Shown: positions 19,322 through 28,311 of the stretch, piece by piece
How positions within the stretch are numbered: position 1 is the first letter of the stretch
Layout: each line of letters begins with the position of its first letter
Notes under the pieces: model-generated
What the model saw: the letters and a program-made list of their open reading frames with translations, nothing else
Told to the model about the DNA's origin: nothing
Databases searched by the model: none
Position numbers and translations under genes: made by a program
Source of the DNA: Streptomyces resistomycificus
GTDB lineage: Bacteria; Actinomycetota; Actinomycetes; Streptomycetales; Streptomycetaceae
Assembly: GCF_001514265.1 (NCBI RefSeq)
Contig: NZ_KQ948989.1
Location: forward strand, 1 to 64,000
DNA: 64,000 bases
Direction: 5' to 3'

Positions 19322-20617
19322 ATGGGCGACCCGGCACTGTCCCGCCGCGGCTTCCTGGCGGCGTCCGCCGCGGCAGGGCTCAGCGTCACGGCACTGAGCG
19401 GCTGCGGCGGCGACTCGGGCGGAGGGTCGTCGGACGGGACGACCACGGTCGAGTGGTGGAACATCTCCACCACCGAGCCCGCCAAGGGCGTCTGGGCGGC
19501 TCTGGCCCGGAAGTTCGAGGCTCAGAACCCCAAGGTGAAGATAAAGATCGTCCAACTGGAGAACGACAGCTTCAAGTCGAAGATGACCGCGCTGACCGCC
19601 TCCGGGAAGCTCCCCGACATCTTCCACACCTGGGGCGGTGGCGTCCTGAAGCAACAGGTCGACGCGGGGCTGGTCGAGGACCTCACGGACCGCACCAAGC
19701 CGTGGGCCGACGGCCTGCTCCCGGTCGCCAAGGACCCGTACCTGCTCGACGAGAAGGTGTACGGCATCCCGTTCGACATGGGCATGATCGGCTTCTGGTA
19801 CAACAAGGCGCTGTTCAAGCGGGCCGGCGTGAGCGAACCCCCCACCACCTGGACCGGATTCCTCGACGCCGTGGGCAAGCTGAAGTCCGCCGGGATCACC
19901 CCGCTTGCCCTCGCGGGCAAGGAGAAGTGGCCCGGCATGTACTACTGGGCCTACCTCGCGATGCGTACCGCGGGTGCCGACGCCCTGCAGAAGGCCTACG
20001 ACGACAAGGACTTCACCGGCGCCGAGTTCGTCCAGGCCGGCGAGCACCTCAAGGAGCTCGTCGACCTCCAGCCGTTCCAGAAGGGCTTCCTGGGCGCCGC
20101 CTACTCCAGCCCCACCGGCCAGGCCGCCGCGGTCGGCAACGGCAAGGCCGCGATGGAACTCATGGGCCAGTGGGCCCCCGTCGTCGAGGCGGACGCCGGC
20201 AAGGGCCTCGGCGACAACCTGGGCTTCTTCCCGTTCCCCGCGGTCGAGGGCGGCAAGGGCTCCCTCACCGAGGTGTTCGGCGGAGGTGGCGGGCACGCAC
20301 TGCGCCAGGGCGCACCCCAGGCGGCCGTCGACTTCCTGAAGTTCTTCGCCTCCGAGGCCACCGACCTGGAACTCGTCAAGAAGACCGGTGTCCTCCCCGT
20401 GGTCCCCGGTGCCGAGAGCGCCATCGCCGACCCCAACATCAAGGCCGTACAGGCACAGTTGAAGGCCGCCACCGGCTTCCAGCTCTACCTCGACCAGGCG
20501 TACGCGCCCGCCGTCGGCCAGGAGGTCAACGACAGCGTCGCCGCGCTCATCGCCGGGTCCAAGTCCCCCGAGCAGGTCACCGAGTCGATCACCAAGACCG
20601 CGAAGGAAGAGCAGTAG
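19322..20617 (+). CDS. ABC transporter sugar-binding lipoprotein, xylo-oligosaccharide (BxlE-like)
   Basis: A 431-aa extracellular binding protein. The leader LSRRGFLAASAAAGLSVTAL combines a Tat twin-arginine motif with lipobox LSGC, so it is probably exported folded and lipid-anchored. The body is a family 1 solute-binding fold (VEWWNISTTEPAKGVW, LPDIFHTWGGG, NGKAAMELMGQWAP). Substrate is inferred from the xylanase gene downstream and from resemblance to xylobiose binders. A ggagcg lies seven bases before the ATG. The dedicated ATPase is absent, as usual for Streptomyces sugar importers that share MsiK. Confidence 0.88.
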   Translation: MGDPALSRRGFLAASAAAGLSVTALSGCGGDSGGGSSDGTTTVEWWNISTTEPAKGVWAALARKFEAQNPKVKIKIVQLENDSFKSKMTALTASGKLPDIFHTWGGGVLKQQVDAGLVEDLTDRTKPWADGLLPVAKDPYLLDEKVYGIPFDMGMIGFWYNKALFKRAGVSEPPTTWTGFLDAVGKLKSAGITPLALAGKEKWPGMYYWAYLAMRTAGADALQKAYDDKDFTGAEFVQAGEHLKELVDLQPFQKGFLGAAYSSPTGQAAAVGNGKAAMELMGQWAPVVEADAGKGLGDNLGFFPFPAVEGGKGSLTEVFGGGGGHALRQGAPQAAVDFLKFFASEATDLELVKKTGVLPVVPGAESAIADPNIKAVQAQLKAATGFQLYLDQAYAPAVGQEVNDSVAALIAGSKSPEQVTESITKTAKEEQ

Positions 20618-20623
20618 TCGGCG

Positions 20624-21622
20624 ATGACCTCCACGTTCCTGCCGGACAAACGGACCGGCACCGACGTCGACCTCCCGCCCCCCTCCGAGGACCACGCCCG
20701 GGGGCGGGCCCGGCGGCGCGCGCGCAACTGGCTCACCGCGGTCGGCTTCCAGGTGCCCGCTCTGGTCCTGTTCATCGTGCTGGTGCTGCTGCCGATCCTG
20801 TTCGCCCTGTACGCGGCCTTCTTCCGTTGGGGCGGCTTCGGCATGCCGTCCGACTACGTCGGCGTCGACAACTTCACCCGCCTCCTCGACGACCCCGTCT
20901 TCCTCGGCGACCTGTGGCGCTGTCTCGTCCTGGTCCTGCTGTCGCTCGCCCTCCAGCTGCCGTTCGCGCTCGCCATGGCGGTGCTGCTCAACCAGAAGAC
21001 GCGCGGCCGGGCCGTGTACCGGATGCTCTTCTTCGCGCCGTACGTGCTGTCCGAGGCCATCACCGGCGTGCTGTTCAGCATGATCTTCGCGCCGGACGAC
21101 GGTCTCGCCGACCGGGTGCTGGGCGGTGTCGGCCTCGACGGTCTGGGCGGGGAGTGGTTCGCCGATCCCTCCATGGTCATGGCGACCCTGTTCCTGGTCA
21201 TGACGTGGAAGTACTTCGGCTTCCACATGATGCTCTACCTGGCCGGACTCCAGTCCATCCCGGCCGAGTTGAACGAGGCGGCCCTGATCGACGGCGCGGG
21301 CCCGTGGCAGCGCTTCCGCAACGTCACCCTGCCGCTGCTCGCGCCCACCCTGCGTATCAGCGTCTTCCTGTCCGTCATCGGGGCGATCCAGCTCTTCGAC
21401 CTGGTGTGGGTGGTCACCCAGGGCGGGCCCGACCACCACTCCGAGACCATGGCCGTGACCATGTTCCAGTACGGCTTCAAGCGCTACCAGGTCGGCTACG
21501 CCAGCGCGATCAGCGTGGTCATGTTCGGCATCAGCCTCGTCTTCGCCCTCGCCTACCAGCGGTTCGTGCTCCGCCGCGACCTCGAAGGAGCGACCACGAC
21601 GATGAGGGGGGACGGCAAGTGA
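20624..21622 (+). CDS. Sugar ABC transporter permease (BxlF-like)
   Basis: A 332-aa permease with six predicted helices after a 40-residue cytoplasmic N-terminus. The EAA motif is NEAALIDGAGPWQRFRNVTL at about 224-243. It starts 6 bp after the binding-protein stop and ends in a 4-base overlap with the next permease, so it is part of one operon. It pairs with the next gene to form the membrane channel. Confidence 0.9.
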   Translation: MTSTFLPDKRTGTDVDLPPPSEDHARGRARRRARNWLTAVGFQVPALVLFIVLVLLPILFALYAAFFRWGGFGMPSDYVGVDNFTRLLDDPVFLGDLWRCLVLVLLSLALQLPFALAMAVLLNQKTRGRAVYRMLFFAPYVLSEAITGVLFSMIFAPDDGLADRVLGGVGLDGLGGEWFADPSMVMATLFLVMTWKYFGFHMMLYLAGLQSIPAELNEAALIDGAGPWQRFRNVTLPLLAPTLRISVFLSVIGAIQLFDLVWVVTQGGPDHHSETMAVTMFQYGFKRYQVGYASAISVVMFGISLVFALAYQRFVLRRDLEGATTTMRGDGK

Positions 21623-22446
21623 GCCGGAAGACCGCACGGAACCTGCCCCTGCACCTGGTCCTCGTCGCCGTCGGCGCCGCGATGGCCGTACCCCTGATCT
21701 ACGCCCTGCTCTCCGGCTTCAAGTCCACCGACCAGCTCTCCCGCAATCCGATCGGACTGCCCGACCCCTGGGTGACCGGCAACTACACCGGGATCCTCGG
21801 CGCCGGCGACTTCTGGCGGCTGGTCGGCAACAGCACGCTGATCGCGGTGGCGACGGCCGTTCTCGTCGTCGCCGTCTCCGCGCTGTCCGCGTTCTCCTTC
21901 GCCCGGTTCGCGTTCCGCGGGCGGGAGGTGCTGTTCACCCTGTTCACGATGGGGCTGATGTTCCCGTTCGCGGTGGCGGCCCTTCCGCTGTTCCTGCTGC
22001 TGCGCTCGATGGGCCTGCTGGACAACCCGCTCGGGGTGATCCTTCCGCAGGCCGCCTTCGGACTGCCGATGACCATCATCATCCTGCGCGGCTTCTTCCG
22101 GCAGATCCCCGGCGAACTGGAGGAGGCGGCCACGCTCGACGGCTGCGGACCGTTGGGCTTCTTCTGGCGGGTCCTGCTGCCGATGGCGCGTCCCGCGCTC
22201 GGCACCGTCTCGGTGCTCGCCGTCGTCACCAGCTGGAACAACTTCCTGCTTCCCCTGCTGGTGTTCACCGACAACACCTGGTGGACCCTGCCCATCGGCG
22301 TCCAGCAGTACCAGGGCCAGTACTCGGCGGACACCGCACGGGTCTTCGCCTACCTGGTGCTCGCCATGGTCCCCGCGCTCGCCTTCTACTCGGTCGCCGA
22401 GCGCCAGCTCGTCGGCGGCCTCACCGCCGGTGCGACGAAGGGATGA
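21619..22446 (+). CDS. Sugar ABC transporter permease (BxlG-like)
   Basis: A 275-aa MalG-type permease starting at a GTG that overlaps the previous TGA. Six helices are apparent, and the EAA motif reads EEAATLDGCGPLGFFWRVLL at about 167-186. Long open frames run upstream of it but only read through the neighbouring genes in the wrong frame. It acts with the 20624 permease and an unlinked ATPase, probably MsiK. Confidence 0.9.
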   Translation: MSRKTARNLPLHLVLVAVGAAMAVPLIYALLSGFKSTDQLSRNPIGLPDPWVTGNYTGILGAGDFWRLVGNSTLIAVATAVLVVAVSALSAFSFARFAFRGREVLFTLFTMGLMFPFAVAALPLFLLLRSMGLLDNPLGVILPQAAFGLPMTIIILRGFFRQIPGELEEAATLDGCGPLGFFWRVLLPMARPALGTVSVLAVVTSWNNFLLPLLVFTDNTWWTLPIGVQQYQGQYSADTARVFAYLVLAMVPALAFYSVAERQLVGGLTAGATKG

Positions 22447-22502
22447 CACGCACCGGCGGACGTACGGCTCACCCACACCACCCGAACGTGAGGAGTCGCA
22501 CC

Positions 22503-23567
22503 ATGCGCACCACGACCACCCGCTCCCGCACCCGTCTCAGACTCGCCGGCGCCCTCGCGACCGTCCTGGTCGCCGCGGGCATCGCCACCGGTCCGGCCGC
22601 CGCCCACGCCGAGGGCAAGCCCCAGACCCTCGCCGACCTCGCACAGCGCCACGGGCGGTACTTCGGAAGCGCCACCGACAACCCCGAACTGGTCGACGAA
22701 CCCTACAAAGCCATCCTCGGCAGCGAGTTCGACCAGATCACGCCCGGCAACGGTATGAAGTGGTACGCGACCGAACCCCAGCAGGGCGTCTTCGACTGGT
22801 CCCAGGGCGACGAGATCGTGAACCTCGCCCGCGCCAACCACCAGAAGGTGCGCGGACACACACTGGTGTGGCACAGCCAGCTGCCCGGCTGGCTCACCTC
22901 CCGCGAGTGGACGGCGCCCGAACTGCGGGCCGTACTGAAGAAGCACATCCAGGCGGAGGTACGGCACTACCGGGGCAAGGTGTTCGCCTGGGACGTCGTC
23001 AACGAGGCGTTCAACGAGGACGGCACCTATCGCGAGACGGTCTTCTACAAGACGCTCGGCCCCGGCTACATCGCCGACGCTCTGCGCTGGGCCCACCAGG
23101 CCGACCCGAAGGTCAAGCTCTACCTGAACGACTACAACATCGAGTCGGTCGGCGCGAAGAGCGACGCCTACTACGAGCTGGCCAAGGAGCTCCGGGCCCA
23201 GGGCGTGCCGCTGCACGGCATCGGCCTCCAGGCCCATCTGGCCCTCCAGTACGGCTATCCGACCACCCTGGAGGACAACCTCCGCCGCTTCTCCCGGCTG
23301 GGGCTGGACACCGCGCTGACCGAGGTCGACATCCGGATGTACGTGCCCGCGGATGAGGCGAAGCTCGCCACGCAGGCCGAGTGGTACCGGGACCTCACCG
23401 AGGCCTGTCTCGCGGTGCGGCGCTGTGTGGGCATCACGCTGTGGGACTACACGGACAAGTACTCCTGGATCCCCGCGTTCTTCGACGGTGAGGGCGCGGC
23501 GCTCCCCTGGGACGAGCAACTCGCCCGCAAGCCTGCCTACTTCGCGATCCGGGAGGCGCTGAGGTAA
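22503..23567 (+). CDS. Secreted GH10 endo-1,4-beta-xylanase
   Basis: A 354-aa secreted enzyme: a Sec-type signal peptide with an arginine-rich N-terminus and cleavage after AHA, near residue 35, then a single GH10 barrel. The acid/base glutamate is E168 in WDVVNEAF and the nucleophile is E274 in LTEVDIRM. No carbohydrate-binding module is attached, so it probably acts on soluble xylan or oligosaccharides feeding the importer upstream. aggag at 22491-22495 sets the ATG. It is the last gene of the operon. Confidence 0.95.
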   Translation: MRTTTTRSRTRLRLAGALATVLVAAGIATGPAAAHAEGKPQTLADLAQRHGRYFGSATDNPELVDEPYKAILGSEFDQITPGNGMKWYATEPQQGVFDWSQGDEIVNLARANHQKVRGHTLVWHSQLPGWLTSREWTAPELRAVLKKHIQAEVRHYRGKVFAWDVVNEAFNEDGTYRETVFYKTLGPGYIADALRWAHQADPKVKLYLNDYNIESVGAKSDAYYELAKELRAQGVPLHGIGLQAHLALQYGYPTTLEDNLRRFSRLGLDTALTEVDIRMYVPADEAKLATQAEWYRDLTEACLAVRRCVGITLWDYTDKYSWIPAFFDGEGAALPWDEQLARKPAYFAIREALR

Positions 23568-23573
23568 GGACCT

Positions 23574-23609
23574 GTCGTTCCGGCGTTCGCGAGGGGGCGC
23601 CGGAGCGAC
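23574..23609. terminator. First of two tandem hairpins between xylanase and lacI
   Basis: gtcgttccggcg (23574-23585) pairs with cgccggagcgac (23598-23609), with one G-U on the + transcript. The loop contains cgcgaggggg, almost the same as in the next hairpin. Confidence 0.65.
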
Positions 23610-23613
23610 ACCA

Positions 23614-23650
23614 CGTTCCCGGGCGCCCGCGAGGGGGGCGCCCGGGAACG
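23614..23650. terminator. Second, perfect 15-bp hairpin between xylanase and lacI
   Basis: cgttcccgggcgccc (23614-23628) pairs perfectly with 23636-23650 across a 7-nt loop. It lies between convergent genes and can terminate both. Confidence 0.85.
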
Positions 23651-23658
23651 CCGGGTCT

Positions 23659-24711
23659 CTACGGCCTGGCCACCGGGGCCGTGCTCGCCCGCACCACCAG
23701 TTCCGTGCCCAACTCCACCCGCGGCGAGTCCGGTTGTTCGTCGCGGGCGAGCTTGAGGACCATCCGGACGGCCAGTTTGCCCATCTCGGCGAGCGGCTGG
23801 CGGACCGTGGTGAGGGGCGGGGCGGACCAGCGTACTTCCGGAAGGTCGTCGAAACCGACCACGCTCATGTCCTCGGGGACGCGCAGGCCGCGTCGGCGCA
23901 GTGCCTCGATGGCCCCCAGCGCCATCTGGTCGCTGGCCGCGAACACCGCGGTCGGCGGGTCGGGCAGGTCGAGGAGGGTGTCGCAGCCGGCGTACCCGGA
24001 CTCGGGGCGGAAGTCGCCGGGGACGACGAGCGAGTCGTCCACCGTGAGGCCTGCGCCCTCCAGAGCCGCGCGATAGCCGTCGAAGCGGGCCCGGGAACAC
24101 AGCAGCCGGGGCGGGCCCGCGATCAGGCCGATCCTGCGGTGGCCCAGCGACAGCAGGTGCTCGGTGGCAGCCATGCCGCCCGCCCAGTTGGCGGCGCCGA
24201 CCGTCGGGACGTCGAGGGCGGGGGAGCCGGCCGGGTCGACGACCACCAGCGGCACGCCGAGGATGCGCAACTCGTCGAGCAGGACCGGCTCCAGGGCCGA
24301 GGTGACCAGGACGACCCCGTCCGAGGCGCGGGCCCGCAGATTGCGCATCCATTCGCGTGCGTCGCCGGTACGTCCGTGGATCGCCGACACCACGGTGCCC
24401 ACGCCGGCCGCGTGCGCGACCTCCTCCACGCCCCGGATGATCTCCACCGCCCAGGGGCTGTCGAGGTCGTTGAAGACGAGGTCGAGCAGGGCGGCACGGG
24501 CGCCGGGGGCCGCTGGCCGTCTGCGGTAGCCGTGCTGTTGCAGCAGGTCCTCGACGCGGGCCCGGGTCCGCGGCGAGACGTCCGACCGGCCGTTGACGAC
24601 CCGGGACACGGTCGGCACCGAGACCCCGGCCCGCCGGGCGATCTCCGTGATCGTGACCTTGCCGCCCCGAGCCTCCGGCGCCGTCTCGGCGTCGGCCTCG
24701 CTTGCTGCCAC
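23659..24711 (-). CDS. LacI-family repressor of the xylan operon
   Basis: A 350-aa regulator of normal family length. The HTH is at about residues 20-45 (VTITEIARRAGVSVPTVSRV), the hinge lies near 60-70, and a periplasmic-binding-like effector domain follows (DGVVLVTSALEP, GHRRIGLIAG, PTAVFAASDQMALGA). The GTG is chosen because ggaggtgggg lies just upstream and the HTH then sits at the usual distance. An ATG 44 codons earlier would be atypical. It is convergent with the xylanase gene and likely binds ccgaaactttcgg, responding to xylo-oligosaccharide. Confidence 0.92.
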   Translation of the reverse strand: MAASEADAETAPEARGGKVTITEIARRAGVSVPTVSRVVNGRSDVSPRTRARVEDLLQQHGYRRRPAAPGARAALLDLVFNDLDSPWAVEIIRGVEEVAHAAGVGTVVSAIHGRTGDAREWMRNLRARASDGVVLVTSALEPVLLDELRILGVPLVVVDPAGSPALDVPTVGAANWAGGMAATEHLLSLGHRRIGLIAGPPRLLCSRARFDGYRAALEGAGLTVDDSLVVPGDFRPESGYAGCDTLLDLPDPPTAVFAASDQMALGAIEALRRRGLRVPEDMSVVGFDDLPEVRWSAPPLTTVRQPLAEMGKLAVRMVLKLARDEQPDSPRVELGTELVVRASTAPVARP

Positions 24712-24735
24712 TTCCCCACCTCCGTGCCCGACGGC

Positions 24736-24763
24736 CTTCGAAACTTCCAGGAGTCTTCCGGAA
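24736..24763 (-). promoter_or_regulatory. Candidate autoregulatory LacI site upstream of lacI
   Basis: cgaaactt at 24739-24746 repeats the left arm and centre of the xylan-operon operator. It is followed by the perfect palindrome ttccggaa (24756-24763). Both sit 28-52 bases upstream of the GTG. Confidence 0.4.
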
Positions 24764-24961
24764 AAGAGGTGTCCTTGGAAGAGGCACGCAGGTGAGCGAA
24801 CGGACCAGGGCAGCGCAGAGCCGGGCGGGGGCGACCGGAACACACACGGCGGACTACACGCAGTGACCGCCCCGGGACACGCGTCGGGGCCGGTGCGCAG
24901 TCGACGCTGCGAGCCGGCCCCTCTGGTACTCCGGGCGGCGCGGTGAACCGCCCGGTGGTGC

Positions 24962-25168
24962 TCAGGCGGCGGTCATCACCTGAGCGGTGCCCAGCGGGCG
25001 GTGCGGGGCGATGACCCGTCCGTCCGGCAGGAGCTCACCGGTGTCCTCGAAGAGCAGAACGCCGTTGCACAGCAGGCTCCATCCCTGTTCCGGGTGGTGC
25101 GCCACGAGACGGGCGGATTCCCGGTCGGCGGAGTCGGCTGTCGGACACGGTGTCTGGTGCTGGCACAT
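24962..25168 (-). CDS. DUF5999-like small cysteine/histidine protein
   Basis: A 68-aa protein beginning MCQHQTPC and running through DRESARLVAHHPEQGWSLLC to GRVIAPHRPLGTAQVMTAA. I recognise this as a small family highly conserved in Streptomyces, of unknown function. The CxHxxxC start plus further His and Cys could bind a metal. The start at 25168 is the family's usual one. An ATG at 25243 would add 25 residues and cannot be excluded. Two twin palindromes lie about 300 bp upstream. Confidence 0.8.
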   Translation of the reverse strand: MCQHQTPCPTADSADRESARLVAHHPEQGWSLLCNGVLLFEDTGELLPDGRVIAPHRPLGTAQVMTAA

Positions 25169-25458
25169 GGGTGGGATCTTTCGCTCTGTCGTGACGGATG
25201 GGATGGCTGTGGTGTCTGTCCCGCGGCTTGAAGCGTCGTTCATGGCCGGCCCCCGTTGTGATAAGTCGGTCGGAACCCAGTGTTGCCCCACGGGCGTCAA
25301 TCCGCAGGGATTTCGCAGCACCGCTTCTTACAGGTTGATGACGCATCACCCGCGCGGACGGTTCATTCCAACTGCACTGTCACTTCGGATGGTTCACCGT
25401 GGTCGGATGGGGCTAGTCCGGACGGGTAGGGGAGCCGGGTGGGCAGGAAAGCCGAGTT

Positions 25459-25493
25459 CGGCTCGTACGAGCCGTAAAGCGCTCGTACGAGCG
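25459..25493. promoter_or_regulatory. Twin palindromic operator with GCTCGTACGAGC core
   Basis: cggctcgtacgagccg (25459-25474) and cgctcgtacgagcg (25480-25493) are both perfect palindromes with the same 12-bp core. Their centres are exactly 20 bp apart, so a factor would bind the same DNA face twice. The pair lies between two minus-strand genes, upstream of the DUF5999-like gene. Confidence 0.7.
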
Positions 25494-25545
25494 AATTGGC
25501 GGGCGGAATTCCGCGTCCGAGCGCGCGAGGGCCGGAAACAGCGAC

Positions 25546-25578
25546 GTACCCCGCTCCCGGAATTCGGGAACGGGGTAC
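25546..25578 (-). terminator. Terminator of the 194-aa unknown gene
   Basis: gtaccccgctcccg (25546-25559) pairs with 25565-25578 over a 5-nt loop, with one internal mismatch. It lies 24 bp beyond the stop of the minus-strand gene at 25602. Confidence 0.65.
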
Positions 25579-25601
25579 GGAGGTCGCCGCTGCGGAGAAC
25601 C

Positions 25602-26186
25602 TCAGGCCGGTGAGCTCAACAGTGGTGCGGGAGTCACCCGATGGGTCAGGACGGGCAACAGCTCGGCCACCCGGTGCGGGCGGTGCGCGGCGATGCCGGG
25701 CGGCGCGGGCGCCAGCGGGACGAGCAGATCCGTGGCGGCGGGCTGGCCGGTGGCGGCGTCCGCGGCGCAGTCACCGTGCAGCCAGAGCGTGAGCATGTAG
25801 AGACGGGGCACGGACAGCAGGCGCGGCTGGTACGACTGCGTCATGGTGCCGGCCTGACGCAGCGCGCGCTCGGTGGAGGCGATGTACGGCCCCTCGAAGA
25901 AGCGTGAGAACGCCCAGCCGTCGGCGGTCAGCATGGTCTCCGCCGCGGCCACCGCGCGGTCGCCGGAGCGGATCAGGAAACGCCAGCCGGACAGCCGGGT
26001 GGCGGGGACGGCCGCGGTGTCGAGATCGTCCAGGACGTGTACCGGCAACGGGAGTTCTGGTGTGACGGGTCCCTGGGCGCGCAGCAGGGAGGGAGTTCGG
26101 GCCTCGCGGACCGCGGTGGGAGAACCGAGCGCGGTGAGGACGGAGCGAAGTGCGGGCGCGGGAGCCGGGGGGACATGCAGCGGCAT
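25602..26186 (-). CDS. Conserved hypothetical protein, 194 aa
   Basis: No domain is recognised. It is soluble, without signal peptide or helices of membrane type. The central part reads LSGWRFLIRSGDRAVAAAET and GWAFSRFFEGPYIASTERAL, and the tail is proline/alanine-rich. Codon use is normal for the window and a gagagg lies about eleven bases before the ATG, so it is a real gene. It stands alone on the minus strand between two long non-coding stretches. Function unknown. Confidence 0.75.
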   Translation of the reverse strand: MPLHVPPAPAPALRSVLTALGSPTAVREARTPSLLRAQGPVTPELPLPVHVLDDLDTAAVPATRLSGWRFLIRSGDRAVAAAETMLTADGWAFSRFFEGPYIASTERALRQAGTMTQSYQPRLLSVPRLYMLTLWLHGDCAADAATGQPAATDLLVPLAPAPPGIAAHRPHRVAELLPVLTHRVTPAPLLSSPA

Positions 26187-26741
26187 GGTGGGTCGCCTCT
26201 CATTTGGCAGGCACGATGGCGCGAGGGCGTGGCGGGGCGGACGACGCTGTCAGCTCACGTGGTCAGAGAGGCGGGGACCGTGGTCCGATGCCGAGGGATG
26301 CGCGTGGGCCTGCCGTAGGTCACCTGACGGCAGGATCGAGGGCCGCGGGCGCCAGCCTTCTGCCTTGTTCGCGGAGTTTATACGACACATGTTCAGACGA
26401 TGTTTCGTCTAGCCGCTTTTGGTGAGAAGGACAAGGGTTCAATCGGTCGGCGATTCGCGGGAATCATCCCGATTCCAGGCGCGGTGCGCGGCCATGACCT
26501 CGGACAATAGCCGAGAAGTGGACGGCCCATTCTCGTCGGCGTTTTTCACGAGATCCTCAGGGAACTCGAATCTGCGCAGTGCACCATGCCCGGTGAATGT
26601 GCCACCGGTCACATCCGACAGAGTAGCGGGCCTTGAGCTCTGGCGGGGACGTTATCGATCGTCCTCGCTGGGCATCATCCCACCTGACCCGCACCGCCGG
26701 CGGCCGCCACCCGGCCCGCCCATTCGAGGAGGGACGCTCCC
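26187..26741. other. Divergent intergenic region before the GCS2 gene
   Basis: This 555-bp region separates the 194-aa gene (minus) from the ligase gene (plus). It is less GC-rich around 26370-26600. It holds a hairpin agacga-tgtt-tcgtct (26395-26410) and an acatgt element nearby, but no gene I would support. Confidence 0.5.
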
Positions 26742-28259
26742 ATGGGGGAGAAGGTCGTGGCAGGTCAGTTCGACCTGTCCGATCGCCAGCGCTATCGCGA
26801 CAAGCTCCGTGTGTGTCTGACGGGGCTCGAGCGACTCCTGGCCGAGCAGCGGTTCGACCGCCCCAAGAACCTGATGGGGCTGGAGATCGAGCTGAATCTC
26901 ACCGGCGCCGACGGCATGCCCAAAATGCTGAACGCGCAAGTGCTGGAGCGCATCGCGAGCCGAGATTTCCAAACAGAACTCGCCATGTTCAACCTGGAAG
27001 TCAACATTGCCCCCCACCGTTTGGGAGGGCGCGTATTCGATCGGCTCGCGGAGGAACTCCGCACATCCTTGGCATATGCCGACCGGAAAGCGGGTGAGCT
27101 CGACGCGGGAATCGTGATGATCGGCATTCTGCCGACCCTCGACCGGGACGACCTGGTCTCGTCCAACCTTTCCGACGTGGACCGCTACGCCCTGCTCAAC
27201 GAGCAGATCGTGGCCGCCCGCGGCGAGGACTTCACGCTCGACATAGACGGCGTGGAGCGCCTGAGCTGCACCTCGAAGTCGATCGCGCCGGAGGCCGCCT
27301 GCACCTCGGTGCAGCTCCACCTCCAGGTCACCCCGGGCCGCTTCGCCGACGTGTGGAACGCGGCCCAGGCGGTCGCCGCCGCGCAGATCGCGGTCGGCGC
27401 CAACTCGCCGTTCCTGTTCGGCCGCGAGCTGTGGCGTGAGTCCCGCCCGCCGCTGTTCCAGCAGTCCACCGACACCCGGCCGCCCGAACTCCAGGCCCAG
27501 GGAGTGCGCCCGCGCACCTGGTTCGGCGAGCGATGGATCTCCTCGGCGTACGACCTCTTCGAGGAGAACCTGCGCTACTACCCGGCCCTGCTGCCGATCT
27601 GCGACGACGAGGACCCCCTCGAGGTGCTCGACGAGGGCGGCGTCCCCAAACTCGCCGAACTCGTCCTGCACAACGGCACCGTCTACCGCTGGAACCGCCC
27701 GGTCTACGGCATCGCCGACGGCGTCCCGCACCTGCGCGTCGAGAACCGCGTGCTGCCCGCCGGCCCCACCACCATCGACGTCGTCGCCAACGCGGCCTTC
27801 TACTACGGCGTCGTCCGCGCCCTCGCCGAGGAGTCGAAGCCGGTGTGGAGCAGGCTGCCGTTCGAGGCCGCCGCCGCCAACTTCGACGCCGCGTGCCGGC
27901 ACGGCATCGACGCCCGCCTCGTCTGGCCCCGGCGCGGCCGGTACGGCGGCACGACCGAGGTCGACGCCGTCAGTCTCGTACGGGACGAACTGCTGCCGCT
28001 GGCCGAGGCCGGGCTCGACGCGTGGGGCATCGAACCCGCCGACCGGGACCTCTACCTCGGCGTCATCGAGGAGCGCTGCCGGCGCCGGGTCAACGGCGCG
28101 TCCTGGCAGTCCGCGACCTTCCACCGGGCCCTGGAAACGGGCCTGTCGCGGGACGCGGCCCTGGCCGCGACGACCCGCCGCTACCGCGAGCTGATGCACA
28201 AGGGCGACCCGGTACACACCTGGCCGGTGGGGCTGCCGGAGACCGTGCCGATGGGGTGA
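26742..28259 (+). CDS. Glutamate-cysteine ligase family protein (GCS2 type)
   Basis: A 505-aa ATP-dependent carboxylate-amine ligase of the GCS2 fold. Recognisable blocks include MGLEIELNLTG (about 44-54), LAMFNLEVNIAPH (about 79-91), SVQLHLQVTP and RVENRVLPAGPTTID. Family members join glutamate to cysteine or other amines. Streptomyces makes mycothiol rather than glutathione, so the true substrate is uncertain. gaggaggg at 26727-26734 sets the start. A repeat-filled 509-bp spacer separates it from the CPBP gene. Confidence 0.85.
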   Translation: MGEKVVAGQFDLSDRQRYRDKLRVCLTGLERLLAEQRFDRPKNLMGLEIELNLTGADGMPKMLNAQVLERIASRDFQTELAMFNLEVNIAPHRLGGRVFDRLAEELRTSLAYADRKAGELDAGIVMIGILPTLDRDDLVSSNLSDVDRYALLNEQIVAARGEDFTLDIDGVERLSCTSKSIAPEAACTSVQLHLQVTPGRFADVWNAAQAVAAAQIAVGANSPFLFGRELWRESRPPLFQQSTDTRPPELQAQGVRPRTWFGERWISSAYDLFEENLRYYPALLPICDDEDPLEVLDEGGVPKLAELVLHNGTVYRWNRPVYGIADGVPHLRVENRVLPAGPTTIDVVANAAFYYGVVRALAEESKPVWSRLPFEAAAANFDAACRHGIDARLVWPRRGRYGGTTEVDAVSLVRDELLPLAEAGLDAWGIEPADRDLYLGVIEERCRRRVNGASWQSATFHRALETGLSRDAALAATTRRYRELMHKGDPVHTWPVGLPETVPMG

Positions 28260-28311
28260 GGGCACGGGTGTGCGGCACGGGGTACGGGGTGGTGTGCGCG
28301 CGGCGGGAGCT

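Noticed and set aside
19288..22446. Single 1052-codon open frame covering the sugar ABC genes
   Set aside because: Only its last 275 codons are the real second permease; the rest is an out-of-frame reading of the binding protein and first permease with arginine/proline noise.
26384..26396. LexA (SOS)-like box acacatgttc
   Set aside because: Only one half-site matches CGAAC-N4-GTTCG; spacing is wrong for the other half.
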